Source of the DNA: Lepiota brunneoincarnata
Lineage: Eukaryota; Basidiomycota; Agaricomycetes; Agaricales; Agaricaceae
Assembly (NCBI GenBank): GCA_023014365.1
Contig: JAEBUN010000020.1
Location: 434,001 to 498,000 of the forward strand
DNA length: 64,000 nucleotides
Direction: 5' to 3'
The notes under the pieces were generated by a model. That model was not told the DNA's origin. It did no database searches and worked only from the letters and a program-made list of their open reading frames with translations. Below are positions 1-9,458 of this stretch, one piece after another (position 1 is the first letter of the stretch; every line of letters begins with the position of its first letter). Made by a program: the position numbers and the translations under genes.

Positions 1-636
1 AGCCGCAGGGTGAGATAGCAGAGAATTATAGATGGGAACGCTTACTAACGGGCTCAACAGCAAGGTCTTTTATGACTGTCTACTGATTCCGGATTTGACT
101 CTATATCTCTTGAAGTTGGCGTCTCCACGGTGAAATATTGACTGCTACTGGATATAAAAGCGAAATGAACTAGCAAGCAACGTCGCTGGCCAGCCATTGG
201 AAGCCGAATCGTGTCTTCATCTATTGCGCGCAACTGTAGCTCCTAAGGCAAAGATCAACATGGAACAATACATGAGTGATTCTGAATAACTCAATTAAAT
301 AGTTGATAGGAATGAAGTTACCTTGCAGCCCCCAAGGCTGATGATCCAGTCCTCGTTGAGGCACTCACCAAGTACCATAGCCAGCCTTTGATAAATAAGA
401 AAATTGCTGAGATCCTGTCGGTTCAAGACTTTGTCTCTCACACAATTTTCGGAGGCGCCTTGCCTTCGCTGTGTATGTGGATGTAAGTGAGCGTCTTCGG
501 TGCTTTACTATAATTTAACATGTTTCCATACGTGGTAAAATTTAATAATCACACGCGATTCGGTATTTGCCATCGCCTTCTGATTCAACCAACCCATCTA
601 ATCAGCCTCCTTACAGCTCGAATAACAGGAACACAG
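1..636. other. Left-edge intergenic stretch
   Basis: No gene is supported here. One open frame on + (about 340-486) reads plausibly as protein but has no convincing start and no recognisable family. It could be a last exon of something beginning upstream or a transposase-like relic. Confidence 0.4.
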
Positions 637-1501
637 ATGTCGAGCGACTCAACACACTCCCGGGGCAGGGGCAGGGGCCACTCGAGGGGCGGTCTTGGAA
701 AATACCTCCGTGCTCGTGGTCGACGGGGAGGAGGTCGTCCGGCAGAGTTCCGCGAACAATTAGTATTAGAGGGGGAGGGACCGGAGGAACTCGATGAAGA
801 GGAAGCTGCTGAACGTGCTGCGAAATACACTCGGAGACAACTCGGGTCCAATGTTGATCGATATGTTGAGCCTGAGCCGGAGTTGGGGTCGGATGGTACG
901 TTGTTTGGATTGTGAGCGTACTCGTTCGTTGCTGAAAGCCTAACACGCAGGAAAGCCAATCGTAGAACCTGAAGTAGACCTATCAAGCTTTCTTGAACGA
1001 CAGGGGCGATTGGATGAGAATAACTCCTCGCTAGTGTCGGAACTCCAAGGGCCATTGGACGACGAGAATGATGTAGATCATAGTTTAGCCCACATAACTT
1101 CGACGACGAAATCAAACCAACAAGGGACATCGAGAAAAGGCAAAATCGAAGTTGTGGAATGGGATGAGGAGCTTGAGTCGATGGTGCGTGAGAATGCGGC
1201 AGCGGAAGCAACTCGGGGTTTGTTCAAGATACTCGCAGTAGAGCTATACTTCGTGCTGAACTTTTCTCCAGATCTAAAGGAACGTTTTCGTGCCAAGTCA
1301 GAAAAGCTACGGAGGCCGATAAGTGCAAAGGAGCGTAAAGGTACCTTTGCGTCATGTAACTTCTCTCGTCACCAGAGCCAACTTATGTGTGTCCTTGTAG
1401 GCAATATGGTCCTCGTTGAAGCCCCGGCATTACCGAGCCAAGGTCCACCAAAGGACCCTAAAGTTGAAATGCGAGATTTCTTGGACGACCTTCTGGGATG
1501 A
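637..1501 (+). CDS. Conserved small R/G-rich, acidic protein of unknown function
   Basis: Four exons (637-895, 951-1217, 1272-1340, 1401-1501) join with GT-AG introns into about 231 residues without any frame problem. The N-terminus is an RGG-like basic stretch (RGRGRGHSRGG, then RARGRRGGGRP), followed by an acidic segment (EELDEEEAAERAAKY). The C-terminal half has a charged helix-like run (EATRDLKERFRAKSEKLR) created exactly by splicing at 1217/1272, and an acidic end (MRDFLDDLLG). RGG repeats commonly bind RNA, so a nuclear or RNA-linked role is possible, but that is inference; I do not recognise the family by name. The start ATG at 637 is chosen because the RGG block begins right after it. 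The gene marks the left border of the mating module. Confidence 0.75.
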
Positions 1502-1622
1502 GTGTGGTGGCCGGGTTTATTGCCGTATATTCCGCCTTGTGATCTTCCCAAGTGTCTCGCTGCAGTCAATTTTGAATGGAGGTCTGCCATCGACAGGGTT
1601 GTGAACTTACCCTAGTGCAGCT

Positions 1623-1710
1623 GCATTGTTTTCTCGAAGACTCATTGTAGAGGTTCGTCACAATGGAGTGTGACCAATTGTTGGTGTAACGTCACGCTGT
1701 GTCACAATGG
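1623..1710. promoter_or_regulatory. Cluster of ACAATG/CATTGT sites upstream of receptor R1
   Basis: CATTGTT at 1623 and CATTGT at 1643, then two TCACAATGG sites ending at 1666 and 1710, lie within 180 bp of the R1 start. ACAAT(G) is the core recognised by HMG-box proteins. A TATAAAG box follows at about 1745. The same motif recurs before R2, P1 and P2, so I infer pheromone-response elements. Confidence 0.55.
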
Positions 1711-1800
1711 CCATTCGACCCATATCGTTCAGAGACCCATCCAATTATAAAGTCAAAGCATGTCCAGCACGCCACACTCTTCTTTCAGCTTTCAAAAATC

Positions 1801-3345
1801 ATGGCGGACCCCACCTATCCCCTTTTCCCGATCTTTGCTTTCCTAGGATTCTTTCTCGCTATATTGCCCTTGCCATGGCATCTCAAGGCGTGGAACTCGG
1901 GAACTTGTTTCTTCATGATGTGGGCATCGCTCAGTTGCCTCAACCAGTTTATCAACTCTGTGATTTGGCATGATAACGCGATCAACTGGGCCCCAATATG
2001 GTGTGAAATATGTATGTCTCTAGATCTATTGGCCAGTCCACTTTTGCTCATCCACTCCCAGCCATTCGAATTATGATGGGTTCGTCTGTTGGTATACCTG
2101 CCGCGTCGTTATGCATCAACAGACGTTTGTATCACATCATCACCAACAAGTCCGCCTCCGTGTCAAAGAAATCAGTATGTGCACAATTCTTGAATTCCGT
2201 ATGAAACGCTACTGATTTGTCTCATCAGAAAGCTCGTGCTATTCTAGTAGATACACTCATCTGTGTTTTGCTTCCGCTCGTCTATATCGCCCTTCGTAAG
2301 TCATTCTGCGGCGTCTGTGCTTTATTTTTATTTACTTACACTCTCTAGAATACATCATTCAGGGACACCGCTTCAATATTTATGAGGATTTTGGATGCTT
2401 CCCCGCCCTGTATAACACGTTACCCATGTATTTCCTCTCTTCGGCGTGGCCGCTCGGTATCGGCCTGGTATCAGCTATTTACTGTGGTGGGTCTCAACTC
2501 TGTTATCCCAGCCAACGCACTCACAGTGTCACTCAGTTCTAACTCTGCGTATTTTTACCCTCCGTCGACTTGAATTCGCGACTATACTTGCGTCGCATCC
2601 TTCGATCACCATCTGGCGTTATTTCAGGCTGATGGCGCTGGCAACGACTGAATTACTCTGCACGATGCCGCTTTCCGCTTTTGTCATCTGGCTCAATGCC
2701 ACCACTACTCCCATCGCGCCGTGGGTCAGCTGGGATGATACGCATTACGATTATTCACGGGTCGAGCAAATTCCCGCGATGGTCTGGAGAGGGACTCACC
2801 TCCTCGAGGTCGCTATGGAATTCAATCGTTGGGTTGTCCCTGTATGCGCACTGGTTTTCTTCGCCTTCTTCGGATTTGCAGAGGAGGCCCGGAAGAACTA
2901 TGTGGCTTGGGCGAATGGAATCTGTAGTGCCCTGCCCAAGGGCTCTCGATTCAGGTTAGACACTTCCCTGTCATCACGCCAAAGACATGCTGATCTCTCT
3001 GTTAGACCCAAATGTTCTTCTATCCTTAAGCCTCTGAGCCTTGGCTCAAAAGGTGGCTCTTCTTTGTCATCAGCACTTCCGCTACCTGCGATCTCCAAAC
3101 ACAAAGGCCTTCATGTCAATGTGTCTGTGGAGTCTATATCCAGCAAGGACACTGGTACTCCAATCACGGCCAAACTACCGCCCACTGTCGTTTCTCACTC
3201 TCCTCGATTCCTTATTTCGACTCATGACACTCTCGTGCAACACCACGAGCCCCTTCCCCCTAAATACATCATACCAGCTCACTTCCCGATTACCCCTACT
3301 GCATCTAACAGCGACACTGCTAGTATTCGCACCTGCCCGTGGTGA
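1801..3345 (+). CDS. STE3: STE3-like fungal pheromone receptor (R1, GPCR)
   Basis: Seven-transmembrane receptor for a farnesylated mating pheromone, expected in the plasma membrane and coupled to a G protein and MAPK cascade. Exons 1801-2011, 2062-2174, 2229-2295, 2349-2486 and 2537-3345 join cleanly. Family landmarks are NSVIWHDNAINWAPIWCE at the end of exon 1, GIPAASLCINRRLY in exon 2, QGHRFNIYEDFGC in exon 4 and WRYFRLMALA in exon 5, followed by the last helix (ALVFFAFFGFAEEA) and a Ser/Pro-rich cytoplasmic tail of about 150 residues. The tail contains a 51-nt GT-AG segment (from about 2956) that is also open in frame, giving 445 residues if retained or 428 if spliced. The pheromone gene P1 lies about 900 bp downstream on the same strand, and HMG-type sites precede the start. 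All exons are intact. Confidence 0.95.
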
Positions 3346-4052
3346 TATTGATTATCAACGGGACAATTTATGATTCTTCAACGGTATATGTCTAGTAATT
3401 TGTAGTTTTAGCACGCATTTCCAAATTGTAGACCGTTCGTTTGTGTATAAATCTTAATACCGTACCCAGCGTTTGGAATGACCTAAGTCGCCGTGAGCCC
3501 GGAACGGTGTCGAGTGCAGAAGAGCGGAGCTGATAATGACGTGCAAAATCAGAGGGCCACACGACGATGATCTGCTGGGCGACTCGAACGGTGGCCCCCC
3601 CAGAAGGATGAACTTGTAGTTGCCTGAGTCCATAGATGTTTTAAACGTTTACAATTCCTGAGGAAGGACACATTATATACCGGCGGGCGTCAGTGGCAAC
3701 TTTCAATAACACACTTTGTGTCTATTTCGTGCCGAAGCATAGGCACCTAAGTCTCCACTAATACGGGACTGTCGGCTCATCCGCCCTGTCGGTCCTCGGG
3801 AGTCCCTGGCGGGTAGGATTGTGATGATTTTCTATGAAGTGAAGGGAAGCCACGCCGACTGTCCCGTAGGCCCTCCTTCCCGCCTGGCTTCCTCTGGCTC
3901 CCCAAATTTCTGGTCGGGTTCCATGAAGGAACTTCCATCAGGATAGCAGAAAACAGTCAACTCGGCACGCGAGACAGTTTGAGCGCCTATTGGATGTCAC
4001 GGTATGTGATGTTGTGTAACGCAAGCGATGTATGACATGGTATTGTGACATG
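3346..4052. other. Spacer between R1 and P1
   Basis: R1 3' untranslated region and intergenic DNA. I searched for short CaaX-ending frames on both strands and saw none. Confidence 0.5.
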
Positions 4053-4144
4053 TCACAATGGGCCACGAGGCGCCGACAATGGACGACTTGGAACGGATTT
4101 TTCATTGTTCGATAACTATGCTGCAGCAGCTGTAGCTATATAAA
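4053..4144. promoter_or_regulatory. Putative P1 promoter: HMG-type sites and TATA box
   Basis: TCACAATGGG at about 4053, GACAATGG at about 4075 and TTCATTGTTC at 4101-4110 precede a TATATAAA box at 4137-4144. The box is about 100 bp upstream of the P1 ATG. Spacing and motif type match those before P2. Confidence 0.6.
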
Positions 4145-4243
4145 CGGGTCGAATTATTAGTTTACTTATCGTCTACCCTTACTCGCAATCGCTATAATCG
4201 CTCTAATCCTTCGTTTGGTCCGCGACCCTCCACTTTATTTGAC

Positions 4244-4408
4244 ATGGATTGCTTTGAAGATATGGAATCCTTCTTCATCACCATCGACCAACCAAACCTC
4301 CAAGGCGGTGCCTTGTCGAGAGAAGAACTGGACTGTATTCTTTCTATCCCTAGGGATGAAGAAAGGTATGGCTCCTCAAATCTAGCAACGTGGTGTATCA
4401 TCACTTGA
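4244..4408 (+). CDS. Lipopeptide mating pheromone precursor P1 (CaaX = CIIT)
   Basis: A single-exon 54-residue frame begins MDCFEDMESF and ends YGSSNLATWCIIT. It has the make-up of basidiomycete pheromone precursors: short acidic pro-region, a charged pair (ER, residues 40-41) about a dozen residues from the end, and a C-terminal CaaX box. By family knowledge the Cys is farnesylated, the last three residues are removed and the terminus methylated. Cleavage after ER would give the decapeptide YGSSNLATWC; the exact N-terminus is inferred. It lies on the same strand as R1 and has its own TATA box. A precursor is not expected to activate the receptor encoded beside it in the same haplotype; whether it activates R2 is unknown, but self-compatibility is usually avoided. 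Confidence 0.88.
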   Translation: MDCFEDMESFFITIDQPNLQGGALSREELDCILSIPRDEERYGSSNLATWCIIT

Positions 4409-4794
4409 CCGGTGCGTCCGTCTCACCCGACTTCGTCGCGTAAGTGAGCTGATCTCCGCCCTAGCTTGATGTGACTTCGTGCACCATCTATACCAGCGCT
4501 TATAATTTAATACAGCCAAAATGCTGGTGGATAGTGTCGGATCCCACGAGACTTCACCTGCAATTTTCGTTTGTATCAGCATCATACCCACTCTCTTATA
4601 CCCAACAATTCATGAGCACTCTGTATATGTATAACCTCGTCTGTAGCAGTTGCCTCGATGGTATGAATAGAAATTACTCCAAAACTTCCTGCTGGTGAGA
4701 TAAGGTCGACAGGCCCAAGCGGCTCGCCCGTAACTAAGAGTGGAGACTATGCTCTAAGAAAATAAGCCGAGTTCTCTTCCGTGTCCCGCAGTTT
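4409..4794. other. Spacer after P1
   Basis: No gene recognised. Short frames here lack codon bias and family features. Confidence 0.5.
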
Positions 4795-5521
4795 TTATGG
4801 GGGCGGAAGTAATGGCTCTAACCAGGAAACTCCAGGGCGCTGTGTACCTCGCATGGTCACAATGATGGCGCATTCGGGTAGGTGATCAGGATGAGATAGA
4901 AAGTCCTTCGCGTCCTGTTGGAGTGCTTCACCCCCAAATAGTTTCAAGATTATCCAAGCACAGGACACTGCTCTCATCAAAACGAGAGAGAATGGTGTCG
5001 GTTAAATTTTCATTGCGTTCTGTAGGTGGGATGCGAAGTGCATTAACAATTCCCCAAATCAGGCCAGAAAGGGATGTAACTGTCTCGCAGGAGACAAAGT
5101 GCCGTGAGGGCTATCGCTCGGTCACGGCACGATCATAGTATCACGGTGAGAGCGAGTGTCGTTTTCCCCATCCCACCTGCTCCCAAGATTGCGGCCCGCA
5201 GGAACGTGCGGTTAAGGAGTGTTCCGATGACCTTGGACTTTTCTTCGTCCCTCCCGATCACCCAATCGGGACGTGGAGTAGGTTTGTAGAGGGCGCTGAA
5301 TGGAGAGCAACACTCAGGGCTCTGGTTGTAGATAGAATGGGTTTATCGTACCTGGCAGGGCCCGAATGCACCTCTCTGACGGTGACGATTTGGAGCAAGA
5401 TTCCTGCCAAGGCCTTCACATCAGGCACATCCTTGAATGGTTCGCCGACCCGCCCCACGGTCTTCGATGTGGTTTTGGCCAAATTGACAGTCGTAGAGAG
5501 ATCGTACTCCCTGTTGTAGGC
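4795..5521 (-). pseudogene. Decayed NB-ARC-like STAND NTPase fragment
   Basis: Reading leftward, frames encode DWVIGRDEEKSKV, a leader of NLR-type NTPase domains, then an intact P-loop LGAGGMGKTTLA at about 5150-5190. Next come FVSCETVTSLSGLI and a Walker-B-like region VLCLDNLETIWG, then DHLPECAIIVTMRGTQRPG, the sensor-type arginine region of fungal NB-ARC proteins. The pieces lie in different frames and are interrupted by stops (near 5133, 5110 and 4940). No C-terminal repeat domain is seen. It sits inside the P/R module between P1 and R2, antisense to P1. NLR-like proteins serve in fungal self/non-self recognition and defence; this copy looks inactive. The number of breaks exceeds what single-base assembly errors explain easily. 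Confidence 0.75.
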
Positions 5522-5871
5522 GGGTTGGGGGTATCCTGATTTACAGCAACGCCAGGCACAGTGGGTGCACCATGACTACTGCTGAGGCCTGCAAGTTGGC
5601 AGGTGGTGAGGGGATCATCGTTTCAGTAGCAGTCTTTAGATGCATAATTGTTGTATCTATTGAGCTTTATTGGCCAGAGGAAGTTCAAAGCAAATTAGTT
5701 GTCTGCGGCGAACCAAATGGCAGGGACACGCATGGGCTGCGTTTGGTGATGCGTTTAGTCGCTGCTTATCTGGTCGAGCAAGTCTCAACGAATGACTATA
5801 TCAGAGCCAACTACTGCTACATTTAAAGACAAGCAAAAAATTAATTATACAAGTCCACACAATTACTCAAA
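5522..5871. other. Spacer between NTPase relic and R2
   Basis: The minus strand may hold further remnants of the relic's 5' end, too weak to call. Nothing else seen. Confidence 0.4.
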
Positions 5872-7262
5872 TCAAGAAGAATGGAGAATGATTGTGAAAC
5901 TACGAGAGGTATCATTGGAAACGTGTAGTTGGGCTCCTGGTGTTACAAGAAGAGACCCAGTCTCTCCTAGATTTGATAGACGATAGGGAGCATACGAGTC
6001 GCTTTTGCGCAGTGTCGAGACCGTAAATTTGGACTCTGAATACATTGAGGAAGGTAACGGTGAGACTGGGGAGCTAGAGGGGACGAGGCCACATAAATAG
6101 GTACTCAAGGAAGAATGGTTAAAAACTTACAATAGCGGAAGAGAGTTTTTCTCCAGTCTTTTTGAACGGAAGTGCTGAACTGGGCGGCGGATGACTCCGA
6201 GAAGCCGCTCAAAGAAAGATTTATACTCGCGGACTGCCTCCTGGCCGAAGGCAAAGAAAGCGAAGAAGAAAACTGCAGAAATCCTTATGGACCACCACAA
6301 GACGTACGTCCAGCGGAGGTCGTTGGTTGGGATCAACATCCTTGGGAACTGACCAACTCGAGAAAAATTGGAATGGACGTCAGCCCAGCTAGTCCATGGA
6401 CGCAGTCCGTGTCGGAATGTGAAAGCGACGTTGATGCTGATGATAAAGGTAACCCAAATAATTTGCATAATTGCCATGGCCATCAATCGGAAGTAGCGTG
6501 AAGGGGTTAAAGCTGATTTGTTTTCTTGGAGGTGTCTGGCGAAAACAAGGCGGCGCTGGAAGAAATGACGGAGAGCAAGACCTAGTAGAACGGGTTGGCT
6601 GGGCATCCAGGGGAGGACCAAGATGATCTACTCACTCGCGTATACGATGGTACCAGCCACTGCCAGAAGAGGCGGTGTCCAAACAAGGATGATGGATTGG
6701 ACGGAATCGTAGATGGTAGCTCGACACCCGAAGTCTTCAACAATATCGAAACGATGACCCTGGACAACGTAATCTAAACGAGAGTGTGAGCAACTTTCGG
6801 ACAGGAGTACAGAAGGTTTCGCTACGTACGGAGCGCCATATAGATCATTGGCGAGACCCAACAAAGGAAGATGTCCAGGAGCATCCTCCTTTTCTTTTGA
6901 TTTAGCGTTGATTGTGCTTGGCGAACGGCCGAAATCCGCTCCAGATGGATACAAAGACACAAACACGACACGGGGAGTGCAAAATTGGCCCCAATCTGTA
7001 TCTTTGTCGCTGGGGGAACGTGTTAGGGGTGAGCACTTCTGAGTCGATGAAGCCAAAACATACCAATGTCACACCATACAGGAGACCTCATGACGAAGTT
7101 ACCAGCCCATACTATCGAGTTTACACCATCGATGATGTTAGTAGCGAATAGCCATGCAATGATAGAGAGTGTGGGCACGTTGCGTGCTTGCCAATGCCAA
7201 GGGAGCGGAATGAGTATGAGGATGGCAGCGACGAAACAACCTATAGGTAGTTCGTATTGCAT
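5872..7262 (-). CDS. STE3: STE3-like fungal pheromone receptor (R2, GPCR)
   Basis: A second seven-transmembrane STE3-type receptor. Exons, in transcription order, are 7262-7064, 7009-6830, 6773-6636, 6581-6131 and 6073-5872, giving 389 residues with all junctions GT-AG and in frame. Landmarks are LPLPWH in helix 1, GVNSIVWAG and SPVWCDI at the end of exon 1, VQGHRFDIVEDFGC at the start of exon 3, SRYFRLMAMA in exon 4 and a last helix FFFAFFAFGQEA. The cytoplasmic tail is shorter than that of R1. Intron positions in the first four exons match R1, showing common descent, but the proteins differ along most of their length, so R1 and R2 are likely of different specificity groups rather than a recent duplication. 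P2 lies 690 bp upstream on the same strand. Confidence 0.95.
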
Positions 7263-7447
7263 GATGGTAGTAGTGAGAGCCTAGGCGAAGAAACAACATC
7301 CAAGTAAAACTGGGAGAAGAGATATATAGACTCCATTGTGCTGCAAGCAACGGACAATGGTGTTGAGTGAATGTACATCCAACAATGAGAACCTTGGTGT
7401 CACAATGGGATTGTGACGAAGCGTTAGTAACACCATGTCACAATGAA
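7263..7447. promoter_or_regulatory. R2 upstream region with dense HMG-type sites
   Basis: Within 185 bp of the R2 start are TATATA at about 7322, CCATTGTG (7333), GACAATGG (7353), AACAATGAG (7381), CACAATGGG and ATTGTGAC (7401-7415) and TCACAATGAAAG (7439-7448). This is the richest cluster of the ACAATG motif in the window. Confidence 0.6.
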
Positions 7448-7954
7448 AGTGTTTTCAAGTGTTTTCACGCGTCACAGGAATTGCCCCTGCTTGCAAGCTT
7501 GATGTCGCCTGCTAGTTTGAGACTCGAAAGTATGGATTGACTTGATTCCCTCATTCTCTCAGGCAACGAATCTTTTATTTCAGAGTAAATTTTATTTTCC
7601 GCGAGAACATCCTCCGAGTACATCGAGCCAGCGATCACTATACATTGCAATATGCTACAGGTGATGTGACTACTACGAGGGCCGATATTATACGACTATC
7701 GATGGCCAGGAGAGATACAATTTCTATGCCAGCACTGAGCGAGTGTGAAGAGGACTGTGGTGAAACGACATACAATGGATAAGTTGTGGGGTATAGGGTG
7801 TGTGGGATGGAAAACAAAGGATAACCGGTGACCAGCAAAAAAATTAATACGAGGGAAGTCGAGTCGACCACGACCTGGTGGTGTCTACGGTTAGGATGCG
7901 AGTGTCAAGATTTTATTGGTGGCCGGAATACCGGGGAAGCACATACATTAGGAC
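7448..7954. other. Spacer between R2 promoter and P2
   Basis: No gene seen. Probably contains the 3' untranslated region of P2, which is transcribed leftward. Confidence 0.45.
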
Positions 7955-8122
7955 TCAAGCAATGGTGCAACCCATGCCATATTCTGGTTGGTACCTGTCC
8001 GAGTCCACGGGAAGAGCTCCCTCGCCAGCTAGGGCGGGGTCGTCCAGAATAAATATTGGAGGTAGTGAGGTGGTGGGATCGAATGCGAGTTGCATATCGT
8101 CAAAGGATGCGAATGAATCCAT
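7955..8122 (-). CDS. Lipopeptide mating pheromone precursor P2 (CaaX = CTIA)
   Basis: A single-exon 55-residue frame on the minus strand starts MDSFASFDDM and ends YQPEYGMGCTIA. The pro-region is acidic (two Asp pairs, a Glu), a charged pair DR sits at residues 42-43, and the C-terminus is a CaaX box, as in farnesylated mating pheromones of mushrooms. Cleavage after DR would release the nonapeptide YQPEYGMGC; this end is inferred by analogy with P1, where a tyrosine also follows the arginine. A TATATAG box (minus strand, about 8242) and four HMG-type sites lie 115-235 bp upstream. P2 and P1 share design but almost no sequence, consistent with different receptor targets. Confidence 0.87.
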   Translation of the reverse strand: MDSFASFDDMQLAFDPTTSLPPIFILDDPALAGEGALPVDSDRYQPEYGMGCTIA

Positions 8123-8238
8123 TGGATAAATGTGAAGCGATGGCGTATTAATGAGGGTGGAGTTGAAGCCGAAGAGTTGTTAAAGGACCTTGGGGTCAGA
8201 GAAGGCGAAAAAGCTGTGCGGGGGTTGTGGTTCTGGTC

Positions 8239-8356
8239 CTCCTATATAGCCCAGTTTTACTCATTGTTCGGTGGACAATGTGACCGTGCGTCGACTTGTT
8301 ATGGTATCGCATTGTCTAAAAATGAACGGACAATAGTCGCTCGCTACGAGTTTAGA
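8239..8356. promoter_or_regulatory. Putative P2 promoter: TATA box and HMG-type sites
   Basis: CTATATAG at about 8242-8249, then TCATTGTTCG (8261), GGACAATGTG (8273), CGCATTGTC (8309), GGACAATAG (8329) and CCATTGTCC (8358) lie upstream of P2 on the minus strand. The arrangement mirrors the P1 promoter. Confidence 0.6.
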
Positions 8357-8364
8357 CCATTGTC

Positions 8365-9458
8365 CTGGGAACAGCCGTGTGGGACAGGTACAACTTCCCT
8401 CCGCTAGTCTTTTTTGTCGGCCCTATGGATTTAATTACTGATCAGGTGATTTGTTCTATCTATGGTGCTCTTGGCGGAATGAGTCCACAATGCGGGAGGA
8501 CAATTCGCACAGTCACAGTAGGGTAGGAAAAAATCTATCAATTGTCTCGAATATCGGATACAGGAAGGAACCGAGGGATAGCTTGTACTGGAGGTCTGCC
8601 GGGTTTACCACCGAAGGAAAGGGTCTCGCCGACAGCGGGTGCCCACCCCCGTTTTAGGAGATTTGAAGCCATCTGCAAGAAAGGGGCACCAAAGAGCAAC
8701 GTTGTTAAATCAAGTTCGCACTACTTTTCTAGAAACACGGGATAAATGTAAATAATGATTACTGACCCGAGGACAAAGGATTTTTACGGGAGACAGTTCA
8801 GGCCCAGAGTCTAGTTATCCAGTGCTTCAGCGTATGTCAGCGCCAGCGATGTTGGGTGCTCGTGGGGGTTGGGTCTTGTCGGGGACCTCATGTCCCGCAA
8901 TCGGTGGAAGATTTGGAACAGAAGGTGCTATTGTTTGAGCAGACGTCATGGGTCATTGTGCGATCGTGTACGGCCTGGGAGATTTGTGTGATGTAATAAG
9001 GACAGCTACGTACGCCTGCTCTGACACTAAGTTCGATTTATTCCGGAAGGTGTTGGTGCGAGGGTGTTGGCTCTGTGTAGACTCTTGATCGTGTTCTTGT
9101 TGAAGTTTGCGGCGGCTTGAGCCTTGAGGTTATGTGATCCAGGATGCTGTATGTTACTATTTACTTGGTACCTCGAGCCAAATACAACCAACTTTTAGAC
9201 GACGCGTCCTCTTGAATGAGTGAGCGTGATTGGTCGTCGTTGTAGAGAACATCCCTCACATCGAGAGCCAGAGCTGAAATACAACAGGTGTGTGTCGCAC
9301 GGGGAACAGTGAACCACAGCACTAATTAGTGGCGTTTTGATCATTGTAGGCCAGCACATTTGCATCAATCTTTTGAGATCGAGCTCGACTTCCTTGTGGC
9401 CTCTCCGTGAACTGAGTCAACACCCCGAATCTTACTTGTGTACAACAGAACACAGCCC
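8365..9458. other. Right border of the mating module, no gene seen
   Basis: About 1.1 kb without a supportable gene. I looked for further CaaX pheromone frames on both strands and found none. Confidence 0.5.

Noticed and set aside
340..486. Frame ending C-M-W-M before a stop, near the mating module, as a third pheromone
   Set aside because: The CaaX middle residues are not aliphatic (M-W), there is no ATG close upstream, and no acidic pro-region or processing pair.
585..1211. 208-codon minus frame opposite the R/G-rich gene
   Set aside because: The plus-strand gene is supported by exact splicing; the minus frame is its mirror.
4471..4698. Small frame next to P1 ending with a cysteine near the stop
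   Set aside because: Ends T-S-C-W, which lacks the three residues after Cys; composition is not that of a pheromone precursor.
5572..5826. 84-codon + frame between the NTPase relic and R2, ending C-Y-I
   Set aside because: Only two residues follow the Cys, and no promoter motif cluster precedes it; likely chance.
8365..9458. Search for more CaaX frames right of P2
   Set aside because: No stop codon on either strand is preceded at the right distance by a Cys in a plausible short frame.
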